Positions 25,631-35,352 are shown, numbered from the stretch's first letter. The stretch is 64,000 nt of DNA from Thermoclostridium stercorarium subsp. stercorarium DSM 8532 (GCF_000331995.1 NC_020134.1:248001-312000), one strand, 5' to 3'. Notes: generated by a model not told the origin, from the sequence alone. Numbers and translations are program-made.

Positions 25631-27589
25631 TGCCTGACGGACTGTTTCATCCCAATGATTCGGTAACGTATGCTCAAATCGCCACGACTCTGGTAAAACT
25701 GCTGGGATATTCCGACGAAGATCTGACAGGATACTGGCCGTATAACTGCCTCAGTTTATTGGAAAATCTGAATGTGTTGGACGGAATAACATATAAACCG
25801 CAGGACGGTGTAACCGTGAAGGAACTGGCGGTAATAGTCGACAGACTGTTTAAAACCAGGATGAAAAACGGCTCGGAGTATTTTATCGATACAACGCCGA
25901 ATTTTAAAGAAGTGATTGTTTTGAAAACCGCGACAGTCGATTCTTCGATGGATCAAAAAAGGATTGAAACCGATAACGGAGTTTTCTACCTTGATGACGG
26001 AATATTCATGCCTGAATTGGGATATCGCTATACAGTACGTACAGAAGATAATATAATTACCGCCATGGCCGGGCAAACTTTGAGTTATGAAAAATATTCC
26101 GTAAAAGAGGTGTCAGCGGATGCAGTTGTTCTGAATAACCAGAAAAAAGTCAGGCTGAACGGAAACATATCTTACTATTATAACGGCAAGACGATTGAAG
26201 CAAGTGAGGTTTTGGGTGTTCTGAAAACAAATTCATCGGTTATAATCGCATCAAGAAACGGGAGTGAAATTTACGGGGTGGTTTTTGATCCCGTCTACTC
26301 GGCACCGAAAATAATAACTGCTTCAATGACAGGTGATGCCCTTGAAAGGCTTTATTTCGGAAAGTTTATTGACAGAAACGGTAAGAAAATAAATCCCTCC
26401 CAACTGGAAGTAAATGACGTGGTGTATGAAATTACTGATATTTGGGGTAACAACGGTTATGTGGTTGTGTATGACAATGAGGTGTCGGGGGAGATAACGA
26501 ACATATCACCGAATTTGATGGCCCCTGAGTCAATTGAACTGGGCGGGGTATCTTATCAGCTGGATTCGTCATTCCCTGTTGAGAAAATAAATAAATCGGG
26601 TACGATCGAGGTGGGCCAGACCGTAACTCTCTTTCTTGGAAAGGATAATAAGGTTGTGGATGCCGTTCTGAGCGGAACAGGCGAAAATGACAATTATGTA
26701 CTCGTTTTGAACGCCTACACCGAAAAATCCCAGGAAATTGAGAATTACGGGGAAAAATTATACTTTGTCACACTTCTTCATACAGACGGCAGTATAAAAA
26801 CTTATCTCGCCAAAAAGGATATGTCGGCCCTGAAAGGTGATCTCGCCACTTACAGCATTATAGAAACAGGGGAAGACTATGACACTGTTTCATTGACAGC
26901 GGTTGAATATCTCCCCAGGAAAACTCATGAAATATTCAAGGATGAACGAAAGATTGACAATCTGTATGTGGCGGACAACGTGGTGATATTCAATATGATT
27001 AATAATGTTTACGGAAGAAACAGTGACGCGGAAATTCTCAAATGGTCGGATTTGCCTTCAGGCAAAATTGAGGCTTCGAAACTTAAATACATTCACACAA
27101 CCGGTGATTTTATGGATATAGATGTTTTGTATTTTGATAATATTCTGGACGAGGGAATTTATTACGGCCTTGTTACCGATTACAGGACCGAGTATAAAAA
27201 AAGCGGTGAAATCAAGACGGTAACCCAGACAATTACAATGCTGGTGAAGGGCGAGGAATACACTTATGAAACCGGAGAACCCATATCGGGCATTATAAAA
27301 GGCGCTGTTTTAAAACTCAGAATGTCGGGCAATTCTGTCCGTTGAGGACATAAAGGAACCCTATGTAACTTCTGACGAAGTCCAGGCCTCGGATACGTCC
27401 AGAATACGTATAAACGACACCACATACAAATATCACAGGGATTTTGCGGTATATCAATTAAGAACAGACGGCACGTACAAGAGAGTAGGAACGGACAAAA
27501 TCACCGATGAAAATACCAAGTCGGTCTCCCTGTATCTGGACAAACCCTTGTCATACGGCGGGAAAGTGGTAATGGTGATTATAAAGTAA
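25567..27589 (+). pseudogene. SLH-domain surface protein, 5'-truncated and frameshifted
   Basis: Remnant of a secreted S-layer-homology protein. It opens in mid-domain with VNGYIRAAVEMGYITAMPDG...PNDSVTYAQIAT, the second half of an SLH repeat, followed by another partial SLH repeat and about 450 residues of repetitive beta-rich sequence. There is no signal peptide or start codon context. The frame stops with TGA at 27343-27345. One frame over, reading continues AILSVEDIKEPYVTSDEV...GGKVVMVIIK to a stop at 27587-27589. Loss of one G in the GGG around 27327 would rejoin them. The 5' break abuts a truncated kinase on the other strand near 25570. Confidence 0.75.
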
Positions 27590-27760
27590 ACCTGCATCGG
27601 ATATTTAGGAAGGCTTTGCGGGAGGAATGACATTCCGGCTCTTTCTGGACAAGATATGAGCAGTTTATGACAAATGATGATTAGTATTCGCACATGGCAT
27701 TCGGGTAGAATGGAGATGATAAAAAAGACGGTTTTAAATCGTGCACAGGGAGGGTAAGTG

Positions 27761-29908
27761 ATGGAAAACAAACCTGTTTATCTGGATCCGAGTTATTCGT
27801 TTGAAGAACGCGCAAAAGATCTTGTGTCAAGGATGACCATTGAGGAAAAGGTATCTCAGATGCTTTACAATTCACCTGCAATCGAAAGGCTCGGAATTCC
27901 TGCATATAACTGGTGGAACGAAGCACTTCACGGTGTGGCGCGGGCCGGAACGGCGACCATGTTCCCGCAGGCTATCGGAATGGCGGCTACGTTTGACGAA
28001 GAGCTTATTTATAAAGTGGCGGATGTTATTTCAACAGAGGGCAGGGCAAAATACCATGCAAGCAGTAAAAAAGGCGATCGCGGGATATATAAGGGTTTAA
28101 CATTCTGGTCCCCTAATATCAACATATTCAGGGATCCAAGATGGGGACGCGGCCAGGAAACCTACGGGGAGGATCCTTACCTCACGGCAAGGCTCGGTGT
28201 TGCCTTTGTAAAAGGCCTGCAGGGAAACCATCCGAAATACCTTAAGGCTGCGGCATGTGCAAAACATTTTGCCGTTCACAGTGGTCCCGAATCCTTAAGG
28301 CATGAATTTAATGCCGTAGTGTCCAAAAAGGATCTGTATGAGACCTATCTGCCGGCTTTTAAGGCTTTGGTTCAGGAAGCAAAAGTTGAATCGGTGATGG
28401 GAGCGTATAACCGTACAAACGGTGAACCCTGCTGCGGCAGTAAGACCCTTCTTTCCGATATTCTCAGAGGGGAATGGGGATTTAAGGGACATGTGGTATC
28501 CGACTGCTGGGCAATACGCGATTTCCATATGCACCATCATGTTACGGCAACAGCTCCCGAATCAGCCGCCCTTGCAGTACGCAATGGCTGCGATCTGAAC
28601 TGCGGAAACATGTTCGGAAACCTGTTAATAGCCCTTAAGGAAGGCTTGATCACTGAAGAGGAGATAGACAGAGCCGTAACAAGGCTTATGATTACAAGAA
28701 TGAAACTGGGAATGTTCGATCCTGAAGATCAGGTGCCTTATGCATCGATTTCGTACGACTTCGTCGATTGCAAGGAACACAGAGAGCTCGCGCTGGACGT
28801 GGCGAAAAAATCCATTGTCCTGCTAAAGAATGACGGCCTGTTGCCGCTTGACAGGAAGAAAATCAGGTCCATCGCCGTTATAGGCCCGAATGCCGACAGC
28901 CGCCAGGCTCTGATTGGAAACTACGAAGGAACGGCGTCGGAATATGTAACCGTTCTTGACGGAATCAGGGAAATGGCAGGGGACGATGTAAGGATTTACT
29001 ATTCAGTCGGCTGTCATTTATACAAGGACAGAGTTGAGAACCTCGGCGAACCCGGGGACAGAATCGCGGAGGCAGTTACCTGTGCCGAACACGCCGACGT
29101 GGTTATCATGTGCCTTGGCCTTGATTCAACCATTGAAGGCGAAGAAATGCATGAAAGTAATATATACGGTTCGGGCGACAAGCCTGATCTTAACCTTCCG
29201 GGGCAGCAGCAGGAACTGCTGGAGGCTGTTTACGCCACCGGTAAGCCGATTGTTCTTGTACTGCTTACAGGAAGTGCTCTGGCAGTAACGTGGGCCGATG
29301 AGCATATCCCGGCAATACTGAACGCATGGTATCCGGGGGCGCTGGGAGGAAGGGCAATTGCCTCGGTACTGTTCGGTGAAACCAACCCGTCAGGGAAGCT
29401 GCCGGTTACATTCTATCGTACCACCGAAGAACTTCCCGACTTTACAGATTACTCAATGGAAAACAGAACCTACAGGTTTATGAAGAATGAAGCGCTGTAC
29501 CCGTTTGGATTTGGTTTGAGCTATACGACGTTTGACTACAGCGATCTGAAGCTGTCGAAGGATACAATCAGGGCAGGGGAAGGCTTTAACGTTTCGGTAA
29601 AGGTAACGAATACCGGGAAAATGGCCGGTGAAGAAGTGGTCCAGGTTTACATCAAGGATTTGGAAGCAAGCTGGAGAGTTCCCAACTGGCAGCTTTCGGG
29701 AATGAAGAGAGTAAGGCTTGAAAGCGGTGAAACTGCTGAAATTACTTTTGAAATACGGCCTGAACAGCTGGCTGTTGTTACCGATGAGGGAAAAAGCGTT
29801 ATCGAGCCGGGTGAGTTTGAAATTTATGTCGGCGGCTCGCAGCCGGATGCAAGAAGCGTCAGGCTTATGGGAAAAGCGCCGCTGAAAGCCGTGCTGCGCG
29901 TGCAGTAA
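27761..29908 (+). CDS. GH3 glycoside hydrolase, beta-xylosidase/beta-glucosidase type
   Basis: Predicted intracellular exo-glycosidase, 715 residues with no signal peptide. The order is GH3 TIM-barrel domain, alpha/beta sandwich domain (from about 350) and C-terminal fibronectin III-like domain (from about 610). NWWNEALHGVAR near residue 48 is typical of the xylosidase-like branch. The nucleophile is Asp248 in VVSDCWAI, and KHF near residue 168 is the conserved KHF motif. ATG 27761 has AGGGAGGG 6 nt upstream; GTG one codon earlier is too close. It is followed by an AraC regulator. Substrate (xylo- or gluco-oligosaccharide) cannot be fixed from sequence. Confidence 0.9.
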   Translation: MENKPVYLDPSYSFEERAKDLVSRMTIEEKVSQMLYNSPAIERLGIPAYNWWNEALHGVARAGTATMFPQAIGMAATFDEELIYKVADVISTEGRAKYHASSKKGDRGIYKGLTFWSPNINIFRDPRWGRGQETYGEDPYLTARLGVAFVKGLQGNHPKYLKAAACAKHFAVHSGPESLRHEFNAVVSKKDLYETYLPAFKALVQEAKVESVMGAYNRTNGEPCCGSKTLLSDILRGEWGFKGHVVSDCWAIRDFHMHHHVTATAPESAALAVRNGCDLNCGNMFGNLLIALKEGLITEEEIDRAVTRLMITRMKLGMFDPEDQVPYASISYDFVDCKEHRELALDVAKKSIVLLKNDGLLPLDRKKIRSIAVIGPNADSRQALIGNYEGTASEYVTVLDGIREMAGDDVRIYYSVGCHLYKDRVENLGEPGDRIAEAVTCAEHADVVIMCLGLDSTIEGEEMHESNIYGSGDKPDLNLPGQQQELLEAVYATGKPIVLVLLTGSALAVTWADEHIPAILNAWYPGALGGRAIASVLFGETNPSGKLPVTFYRTTEELPDFTDYSMENRTYRFMKNEALYPFGFGLSYTTFDYSDLKLSKDTIRAGEGFNVSVKVTNTGKMAGEEVVQVYIKDLEASWRVPNWQLSGMKRVRLESGETAEITFEIRPEQLAVVTDEGKSVIEPGEFEIYVGGSQPDARSVRLMGKAPLKAVLRVQ

Positions 29909-29927
29909 TTGCCATGCAACATCTTGT

Positions 29928-29962
29928 CCCCTCTCTCTTTTTAATTTAGAATGAGAGAGGGG
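29928..29962 (+). promoter_or_regulatory. Stem-loop covering the ribosome site of the AraC gene
   Basis: CCCCTCTCTC (29928-29937) pairs with GAGAGAGGGG (29953-29962), a perfect 10-bp stem with a 15-nt A/T loop. The 3' arm is the ribosome-binding site for the ATG at 29969. In read-through RNA from the GH3 gene the site would be hidden. As it lacks a clean T-run it is not a simple terminator. Confidence 0.65.
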
Positions 29963-29968
29963 ATATTT

Positions 29969-30856
29969 ATGCATATAGAAAATCTTGTGGAAATGGATAT
30001 GTTTCCTGAGCCGTTTCCGGTAAGGGTTATATATAACAGGGACAAAAAGTTCACATACCCGTCCCACTGGCATAATGCCATTGAAATCGCCGTTGCGGCG
30101 AAAAAGAGCTCGGGTATTGTTATTAATAACCGTCTGTATACGTTAGAGGAAGGCGATATAGTTTATATTTCAGGCGGGGATATTCACGGCTATCCCCTGT
30201 CCCCCGGCAGTGAGCGGATATTTATTATTTTCGACCTTAACCAGCTGAATAACGGCAACATATTTCATGAAGAATATCCCTATATATCAAAAACCATTCT
30301 GATAAAAAAGGACGTCAACACCGAACTTCACTCACAGGTATACAGGCTGATAGAGGAAATGCTTAAAGAGGCGTCAAATATTGTTTTAGGTTCAAGGTTC
30401 TCAATACTTTCAAAAATATACGAAATTTTAGCCGTAATAGTGAAAGGCTCGAACGGAGCGATGGAGCTTAAAAGTGAGGGAAGGAAGGATTTGCTCTACA
30501 GAATAGGACAGGTTGTGGAATATATGGAAAATAACTATATGGAGCAGATAACCCTGTCCGACACGGCTGAAAAGTTCGGGTTCAGTGAGCATTATCTTTC
30601 ACGGCTTTTCAAAAGGGTTTTGGGAGTCCCGTTCCGGCAGTACCTGAATATAATACGTATTAAGCACGCCTCCGAAAGTATTATTCTGAATAAGGAAAGC
30701 ATTTCGGATATTGCCTTTAACTGCGGATTTAACAGCATTTCAACTTTTAACAGGACTTTCCGTGAGATAAAGGGGTGTACACCGTTACAGTATAGAAAAA
30801 TGCAATGGAATCATCAAAACGACGGAAAAGGTGGTCAGGATGAAAAACAGCGGTAA
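29969..30856 (+). CDS. AraC-family transcriptional regulator
   Basis: Sugar-responsive activator, 295 residues. The N-terminal cupin-like domain includes PSHWHNAIEIAVA and the GDIVYISGGDIHGYP turn. The C-terminal third has both helix-turn-helix motifs intact (ITLSDTAEKFGFSEHYLSRLF, then SISDIAFNCGFNSISTFNRTF), ending GCTPLQYRK. ATG 29969 has GAGAGAGGGG upstream, inside a hairpin. It follows the GH3 gene by 60 nt, which it may control. Its end overlaps the adenylylsulfate kinase start by 17 nt. It is the intact counterpart to the broken AraC gene at 5361. Confidence 0.88.
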   Translation: MHIENLVEMDMFPEPFPVRVIYNRDKKFTYPSHWHNAIEIAVAAKKSSGIVINNRLYTLEEGDIVYISGGDIHGYPLSPGSERIFIIFDLNQLNNGNIFHEEYPYISKTILIKKDVNTELHSQVYRLIEEMLKEASNIVLGSRFSILSKIYEILAVIVKGSNGAMELKSEGRKDLLYRIGQVVEYMENNYMEQITLSDTAEKFGFSEHYLSRLFKRVLGVPFRQYLNIIRIKHASESIILNKESISDIAFNCGFNSISTFNRTFREIKGCTPLQYRKMQWNHQNDGKGGQDEKQR

Positions 30857-31439
30857 TATCATTTATCATCAGGGAAAGGTTACAAAGGAAGACAGGTACA
30901 GGGTTTTGGGACAAAAAGGGCTTATTGTGTGGTTAACCGGACTTTCAGGTTCGGGAAAATCCACCATTGCCGTTGAGACGGAAAAAATCCTGAACGGCAT
31001 GGGAAAGGCGGTCTACCGCCTTGACGGCGACAATATAAGGTTTGGACTGAACAGTGATCTTGGATTCTCAGAAAAGGACAGGTTTGAGAACATACGCAGG
31101 ATTTCGGAAGTATGCGCATTATTCCAGGATGCAGGGCTGATTGTGATTGCTTCTTTTATATCGCCGTTGGCTAAAATGCGGCAGATGGCGAGAGAAAAGG
31201 GAAAGGAAAATTTTATTGAGGTTTACGTGAAGGCAGATTTGGAAACCTGCATAAAAAGGGATCCAAAAGGATTGTACTGCAAAGCTCTAAACGGCGAGAT
31301 TCAGGAATTCACCGGCATTTCGGCGCCGTATGAGGAGCCGGAGAATCCCGATCTGGTGTTGGACACACAGAGTAACTCGCCGGAAGAGTGCGTGAAAATG
31401 CTTGTTGATAAAATTCTCGAAATGTCAAAGCTTGAATAG
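30840..31439 (+). CDS. cysC: Adenylylsulfate kinase
   Basis: Phosphorylates adenosine 5'-phosphosulfate with ATP to give PAPS. At 199 residues it is of usual CysC length. The P-loop GLSGSGKST is at residues 34-42, followed by RLDGDNIRFGLNSDLGFSEKDR and the later SFISP and KALNGEIQEFTGISAPYEEP motifs that bind APS. AAAGGTGG precedes ATG 30840, within the last codons of the AraC gene. No ATP sulfurylase, PAPS reductase or sulfotransferase gene is in view, so its partner genes are elsewhere. Convergent with the lipid kinase gene 16 nt downstream. Confidence 0.92.
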   Translation: MKNSGNIIYHQGKVTKEDRYRVLGQKGLIVWLTGLSGSGKSTIAVETEKILNGMGKAVYRLDGDNIRFGLNSDLGFSEKDRFENIRRISEVCALFQDAGLIVIASFISPLAKMRQMAREKGKENFIEVYVKADLETCIKRDPKGLYCKALNGEIQEFTGISAPYEEPENPDLVLDTQSNSPEECVKMLVDKILEMSKLE

Positions 31440-31455
31440 AAAATAGCGGAATGTC

Positions 31456-32340
31456 TCATGGAAGAAGAAAATTAATCCCCTTTTTTATTATTTCAATATT
31501 CATTTCCTTAAGCGTGAAAAGCTCACCATCGGCATTTACATGCACAGGAGAAGAACAGACCATCCTTAACGACATGCATCGTCTGACGCTGACTTCTTTC
31601 ATTTTAACATGTTTGCCCTTTATAAATCTGGGAAAGAAAAGGAATATTTTCAGTCTGCCAATTCCTTCAATAAGGCAGACGTCAATAAGCCCGTCATCGG
31701 GAACGGCTGACGGAACGGCTTTCATGCCGCCACCGTAGTATTTCCCGTTGGCGAAGGCTGACAAAAGAACGCGGGGCATGTATATTTCCTCGTTATCAAT
31801 GTAGAAAGTTGCGCTGAAATTGTTAAGCCTGATAAGCGACAGAAGAATGCCGCCTATATAGGCAATTTTACCTTTAATCAGAGGAAGGCGCTTCAGGTAT
31901 CTGGTGTTTGCGACCACATCGGCGTCAAAGCCTGCGGAAGCGATATTCAAAAAATACAGGTCGTTCATTTTGCACAAATCCACCGGCACGGGTCTGGCTT
32001 TGATAATCTTTGAAAGTATCGCCAGCGGATCGGTTTCGTCGGTGAAACTCTTTAAAAAATCATTGCCAGTTCCCGACGGTATATTGCCAAGCAAGGCGTC
32101 ACTTCCGACGACTCCTTGCAAAACCTCGTTCAGCGTCCCGTCTCCGCCGACGGCGTAAACCCTCAGGTTCCTGTATTTTTTTACATATTCCCTTGCTATT
32201 TCGGTTGCATGTTTCGGCGCTTTTGTAATTTCCATGTGATAGGAAAGGGAATGCTTTTCCATTATTGACTTTATATCAGGTATAATTTTAACGGTTTTTC
32301 CTTTTCCGGCGACCGGATTGACTATAAGTAAATGTTCCAT
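31456..32340 (-). CDS. Diacylglycerol kinase-family lipid kinase (DgkB/YegS type)
   Basis: Soluble lipid kinase, 294 residues. The nucleotide-binding motif GGDGTLNEVLQGV lies near residue 62, followed by IPSGTGNDFLKS near 90, both signatures of the DAGK catalytic domain. The N-terminus LLIVNPVAGKGK is also typical. The likely role is recycling diacylglycerol to phosphatidic acid (DgkB) or a related lipid. The start at 32340 has AAAGGA upstream; the longer reading to 32415 includes AT-rich non-coding sequence. It lies downstream of ogg on the same strand with a 102-bp gap and converges with cysC. Confidence 0.85.
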   Translation of the reverse strand: MEHLLIVNPVAGKGKTVKIIPDIKSIMEKHSLSYHMEITKAPKHATEIAREYVKKYRNLRVYAVGGDGTLNEVLQGVVGSDALLGNIPSGTGNDFLKSFTDETDPLAILSKIIKARPVPVDLCKMNDLYFLNIASAGFDADVVANTRYLKRLPLIKGKIAYIGGILLSLIRLNNFSATFYIDNEEIYMPRVLLSAFANGKYYGGGMKAVPSAVPDDGLIDVCLIEGIGRLKIFLFFPRFIKGKHVKMKEVSVRRCMSLRMVCSSPVHVNADGELFTLKEMNIEIIKKGINFLLP

Positions 32341-32442
32341 GCGATAATCCTTTGCGTACTTGAATTTTGCGTAATACTTTAATATTATACATACAAAAAA
32401 CAAGTTTCTCAACAAATTACGACATTACTCGAAATCCGTGCA

Positions 32443-33315
32443 TCACAAACCGATTTTGTTCTCGCGGGCGTAGTAAAAAAGATACTGCTGCGCAATGCCC
32501 GAAAGTTCTCCGAAATAATCCCGTGAAAAGGCGCGGATTGTCTTTACATCGGTTTCCTTTTTAAAGTACAGGGTTTCCATTACCCGTTTCACCCACCTGT
32601 CAATCGGGAAGGCGTTCCTGTCAAGCCCGCTGTAAAGAAGAATACAGTCGGCAACCTTTTCTCCTATTCCTGTAAAAGACAGAAGTATTTTCCGCGCTTC
32701 AGCGGAGGGAATGCTTTTCAGTTCCCCAAGAAGCGAAGGCGATTTCGACACCTTTTCTGCCGCAGACATGATATACCCCAGGCGGTAACCCGGACGGCAT
32801 ATCTTAAGGTCTTCAATGTTTGCACGGGCAAGGGAAAAAGCGTCTGGGAAGGTGTACCTGTTGTCTGCGCCGGAAATTTTCTGCCCGTAATGCTCGCTCA
32901 GTGTTTCTATTATTTTTTTTATCCTTGGTATTTGGTTGTTCTGGGATATGATAAATGACAGCATTACCTCCCACAGATCCTGGCGCAGAAGGCGTATCCC
33001 GTAGCCGAAGGATACCGCTTCCCTTAAATGTTCATCCTTGCCGGCGAGAATTTTTTTTATTTCTCCGTAATCGGTATTAAGATCAAAATAATCCACCCAT
33101 TTTTCAATGAATTCCTTTTCGGTCATGTCAAAAAATGTGCATAATTCGCCGTCCCATTTAAGCCTAACGAAACGGCCGAGGGCAACGCCGGACCATGTCC
33201 CTTCGTCTTCCTGATTCCAGCGGAAACATTGTCCGCACAGAAAAGTATGGGAGGGATTAAAATCATCTATCCGAACCGTAAGATTATTATTGTCTGTTGA
33301 AATAATACGGTACAT
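32443..33315 (-). CDS. ogg: 8-oxoguanine DNA glycosylase, OGG1 type
   Basis: Base-excision repair enzyme that removes 8-oxoguanine and nicks the strand, 290 residues. The N-terminal OGG domain carries CGQCFRWNQEDEGTWSGV. The helix-hairpin-helix GPD region (FTGIGEKVADCILLYSGLDRNAFPIDRW, around residues 218-245) has the catalytic Lys of GEKVADC and Asp of FPID. Start 33315 (MYRIIS) has CAGGGGT 6 nt upstream; the alternative at 33333 lacks a site. It is preceded by a good promoter at 33355-33383 and diverges from the DUF6062-like gene. Confidence 0.9.
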   Translation of the reverse strand: MYRIISTDNNNLTVRIDDFNPSHTFLCGQCFRWNQEDEGTWSGVALGRFVRLKWDGELCTFFDMTEKEFIEKWVDYFDLNTDYGEIKKILAGKDEHLREAVSFGYGIRLLRQDLWEVMLSFIISQNNQIPRIKKIIETLSEHYGQKISGADNRYTFPDAFSLARANIEDLKICRPGYRLGYIMSAAEKVSKSPSLLGELKSIPSAEARKILLSFTGIGEKVADCILLYSGLDRNAFPIDRWVKRVMETLYFKKETDVKTIRAFSRDYFGELSGIAQQYLFYYARENKIGL

Positions 33316-33354
33316 AAAATTACCCCTGTTCAATGACTGGTCTTTTTATATACG

Positions 33355-33383
33355 AGTATAACACCGGTAATGGGCTTGTACAA
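33355..33383 (-). promoter_or_regulatory. Promoter of the ogg gene
   Basis: Read on the minus strand, TTGTAC (33378-33383) and TATACT (33355-33360) are 17 bp apart. This lies 40 bp before the chosen start codon at 33315 and supports that start. Confidence 0.6.
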
Positions 33384-33513
33384 TAAATAATCTGTAAGCG
33401 GGAATATCTTTTTTCCGAAACAAATGATAAAATAAAACATATAATTTGCAGTTTGCTGCGTAAAAGTCCATACATGCCGGGATTTGTAAACATTATTGAA
33501 AGGTGGTATGGTT

Positions 33514-34293
33514 TTGAAGGAACGTATATATACAATACCGGTAAACGAAGCGTTCGAGGTTGATTCCGAATGTCCGATGTGTATTCTGGAAAAGAGAGTG
33601 GAGGATGATGCGATAAGATATACCCTCGGACCTTCGATGATGGAGCCGGATACAAGGATAGAAACAAACAAAAAAGGTTTCTGCAACCGACATTTCGCAA
33701 AACTGTACAATACCCAGGAGAACCGGCTTCCGCTGGGGCTTATAATAGACACCCACCTTATGGAGCAGAACGGGATATTGCGGGACATGTACCAGAAGGC
33801 GATGCCGGGGATCCAAAAGGAAGCCGGAATCGGGGCTGTGGAAAAACTGGTCCGGGGAATTAAAAAGAAGAAAGATCATACCGACACGTTTATTCACTCG
33901 ATGATAGATAAACTCAATGAGCTTGAAAAAAGCTGCACGATATGTGAAAAAATAAATTATAACATGGATAAATTTACAGACGTGATTTTATATCTTTATT
34001 TTAAAGAACCCGAATTCAGGGAGCGCTTTGAATCAAAGAAGGGTTTCTGCCTGCCGCATTTGAAAATGCTTCTGGAAGGCTCAATGAAATATCTGAACCA
34101 CAGGCAGCGCAGCGAATTTGTTATGAATCTGATGTCTCTGGAATTAAATCATCTTGACAGAATAAAAGAAGAGGTCAACTGGTTCACCCAGATGTTTGAT
34201 TATAAGAACAGGGATGCTTCGTGGAAAAATTCAAGGGACGCCGTTCCGCGGAGCATAGAGAAGATTTGCGGGCCATGCGACCTTAAGCGGTAG
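33514..34293 (+). CDS. DUF6062-like cysteine-rich protein
   Basis: Protein of unknown role, 259 residues, probably cytoplasmic. It has repeated Cys-x2-Cys or Cys/His pairs: CPMC near residue 21, CNRHF near 62, CTIC near 140, CLPHL near 178 and CGPC at the C-terminus. Metal binding is likely. The IYTIPVNEAFE start resembles clostridial proteins I know as DUF6062, without assigned function. GAAAGGTGG at 33498-33506 is 7 nt from TTG 33514 but only 1 nt from ATG 33508, so I favour the TTG. It lies 17 nt upstream of mazG, suggesting co-transcription with it. Confidence 0.65.
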   Translation: MKERIYTIPVNEAFEVDSECPMCILEKRVEDDAIRYTLGPSMMEPDTRIETNKKGFCNRHFAKLYNTQENRLPLGLIIDTHLMEQNGILRDMYQKAMPGIQKEAGIGAVEKLVRGIKKKKDHTDTFIHSMIDKLNELEKSCTICEKINYNMDKFTDVILYLYFKEPEFRERFESKKGFCLPHLKMLLEGSMKYLNHRQRSEFVMNLMSLELNHLDRIKEEVNWFTQMFDYKNRDASWKNSRDAVPRSIEKICGPCDLKR

Positions 34294-34310
34294 CCGGGAG
34301 GAGTGATAAC

Positions 34311-35126
34311 GTGAAAAAGGAAAGATACGGATTTGAAGATTTGGTTGAAATAATGAAAAAATTAAGAAGCCCTGACGGATGTCCGTGGGACAGGGAACAA
34401 ACCCATGAATCACTGAAGGAATATTTTATTGAGGAGACCTATGAGGTCCTTGAAGCAATAGATTTAAAGAGCCCCGAAAAACTTTGCGAGGAACTGGGCG
34501 ACGTTTTGCTTCAGGTGATTTTTCACGCAACGATTGCCGAGGAAAACGGGCAGTTTACAATTTACGACGTGGTCGACGGAATAAGCAGAAAAATGGTTCA
34601 CAGGCACCAGCATGTATTCGGAAAGGAACATGCCGAAACAGCAGCGGATGTTCTGAATCTGTGGGATAAAATCAAAAAGGAAGAAAAAGGCACGAAAACC
34701 CAGACCGATATTCTGAAGAGCGTTCCTGCAAACCTTCCTGCATTAATGAGAAGTTACAAAGTGCAGGAGAAGGCTGCAAAAGTGGGCTTTGACTGGGACA
34801 ATGCCGAAGATGCCTGGAAGAAGGTTAAAGAAGAGATGGAGGAGTTTCATGAAGCCTGTCGCAGCGGGGATATGGACAAGACCGAAGAGGAATTGGGAGA
34901 TCTTCTGTTTGCGATAGTCAACGTGTCAAGATTTTTGAAAATTCAGCCCGAGCTGGCCCTTACAAAGACAATAAACAAGTTTATCAAGCGGTTTGAATAT
35001 ATTGAGACAAAAAGTTCTGAAAACGGAAAAAAGCTTACCGACATGACCCTTCAGGAAATGGACGCCTTATGGGATGAGGCAAAAAAACTGGAGGATAAAA
35101 GAGGGGATAACGATGAGAATAGATAA
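34311..35126 (+). CDS. mazG: Nucleoside triphosphate pyrophosphohydrolase MazG
   Basis: House-cleaning enzyme that hydrolyses NTPs to NMP and PPi, 271 residues with two MazG domains. The first has SPDGCPWDREQTHESLKEY, EETYEVLEAID and EELGDVLLQVIFHA; the second has EEMEEFHEAC and EEELGDLLFAIVN. These supply the ExxE and ExxD Mg ligands. The GTG start has GGGAGGAG upstream. Its last codons overlap rqcP by 14 nt. The order mazG-rqcP-yabP-yabQ-divIC matches Bacillus subtilis yabN onward, although B. subtilis YabN carries an extra methylase domain missing here. Confidence 0.92.
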   Translation: MKKERYGFEDLVEIMKKLRSPDGCPWDREQTHESLKEYFIEETYEVLEAIDLKSPEKLCEELGDVLLQVIFHATIAEENGQFTIYDVVDGISRKMVHRHQHVFGKEHAETAADVLNLWDKIKKEEKGTKTQTDILKSVPANLPALMRSYKVQEKAAKVGFDWDNAEDAWKKVKEEMEEFHEACRSGDMDKTEEELGDLLFAIVNVSRFLKIQPELALTKTINKFIKRFEYIETKSSENGKKLTDMTLQEMDALWDEAKKLEDKRGDNDENR

Positions 35127-35352
35127 ATTTCTGAAGCTGAGCCGCGTGATAAAAAGGAGAACGCTGGCTCAGGAAGCCTGCGAACGGCAGAAAGTAATAA
35201 TAAACGGTAAAATTGCAAAGCCGGGTTCCGAAGTGAAGGTGGGCGACATCGTTGAGATACAGTTTGGCGAAAGTGTGACCCGGTTCCGTGTGAAAAAAAT
35301 TTCAGAGCATGTCAGAAAAGAAGAAGCTTCCGAAATGATAGAGATTCTCTGA
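35113..35352 (+). CDS. rqcP: Ribosome quality-control S4-domain protein RqcP
   Basis: Small RNA-binding S4-domain protein, 79 residues. MRIDKFLKLSRVIKRRTLAQEACERQKVIINGK is the typical YabO/RqcP pattern, of Hsp15-like S4 type. In B. subtilis it works with RqcH in adding C-terminal alanine tails to stalled chains on 50S subunits. ATG 35113 has GAGGGG 6 nt upstream, inside the end of mazG, so translation is likely coupled. A strong terminator follows at 35354. Confidence 0.9.
   Translation: MRIDKFLKLSRVIKRRTLAQEACERQKVIINGKIAKPGSEVKVGDIVEIQFGESVTRFRVKKISEHVRKEEASEMIEIL

Noticed and set aside
29453-30073. 206-codon open frame on the - strand
   Set aside because: It is antisense to the GH3 C-terminus and the start of the AraC gene, and spans a hairpin; composition looks like a shadow.
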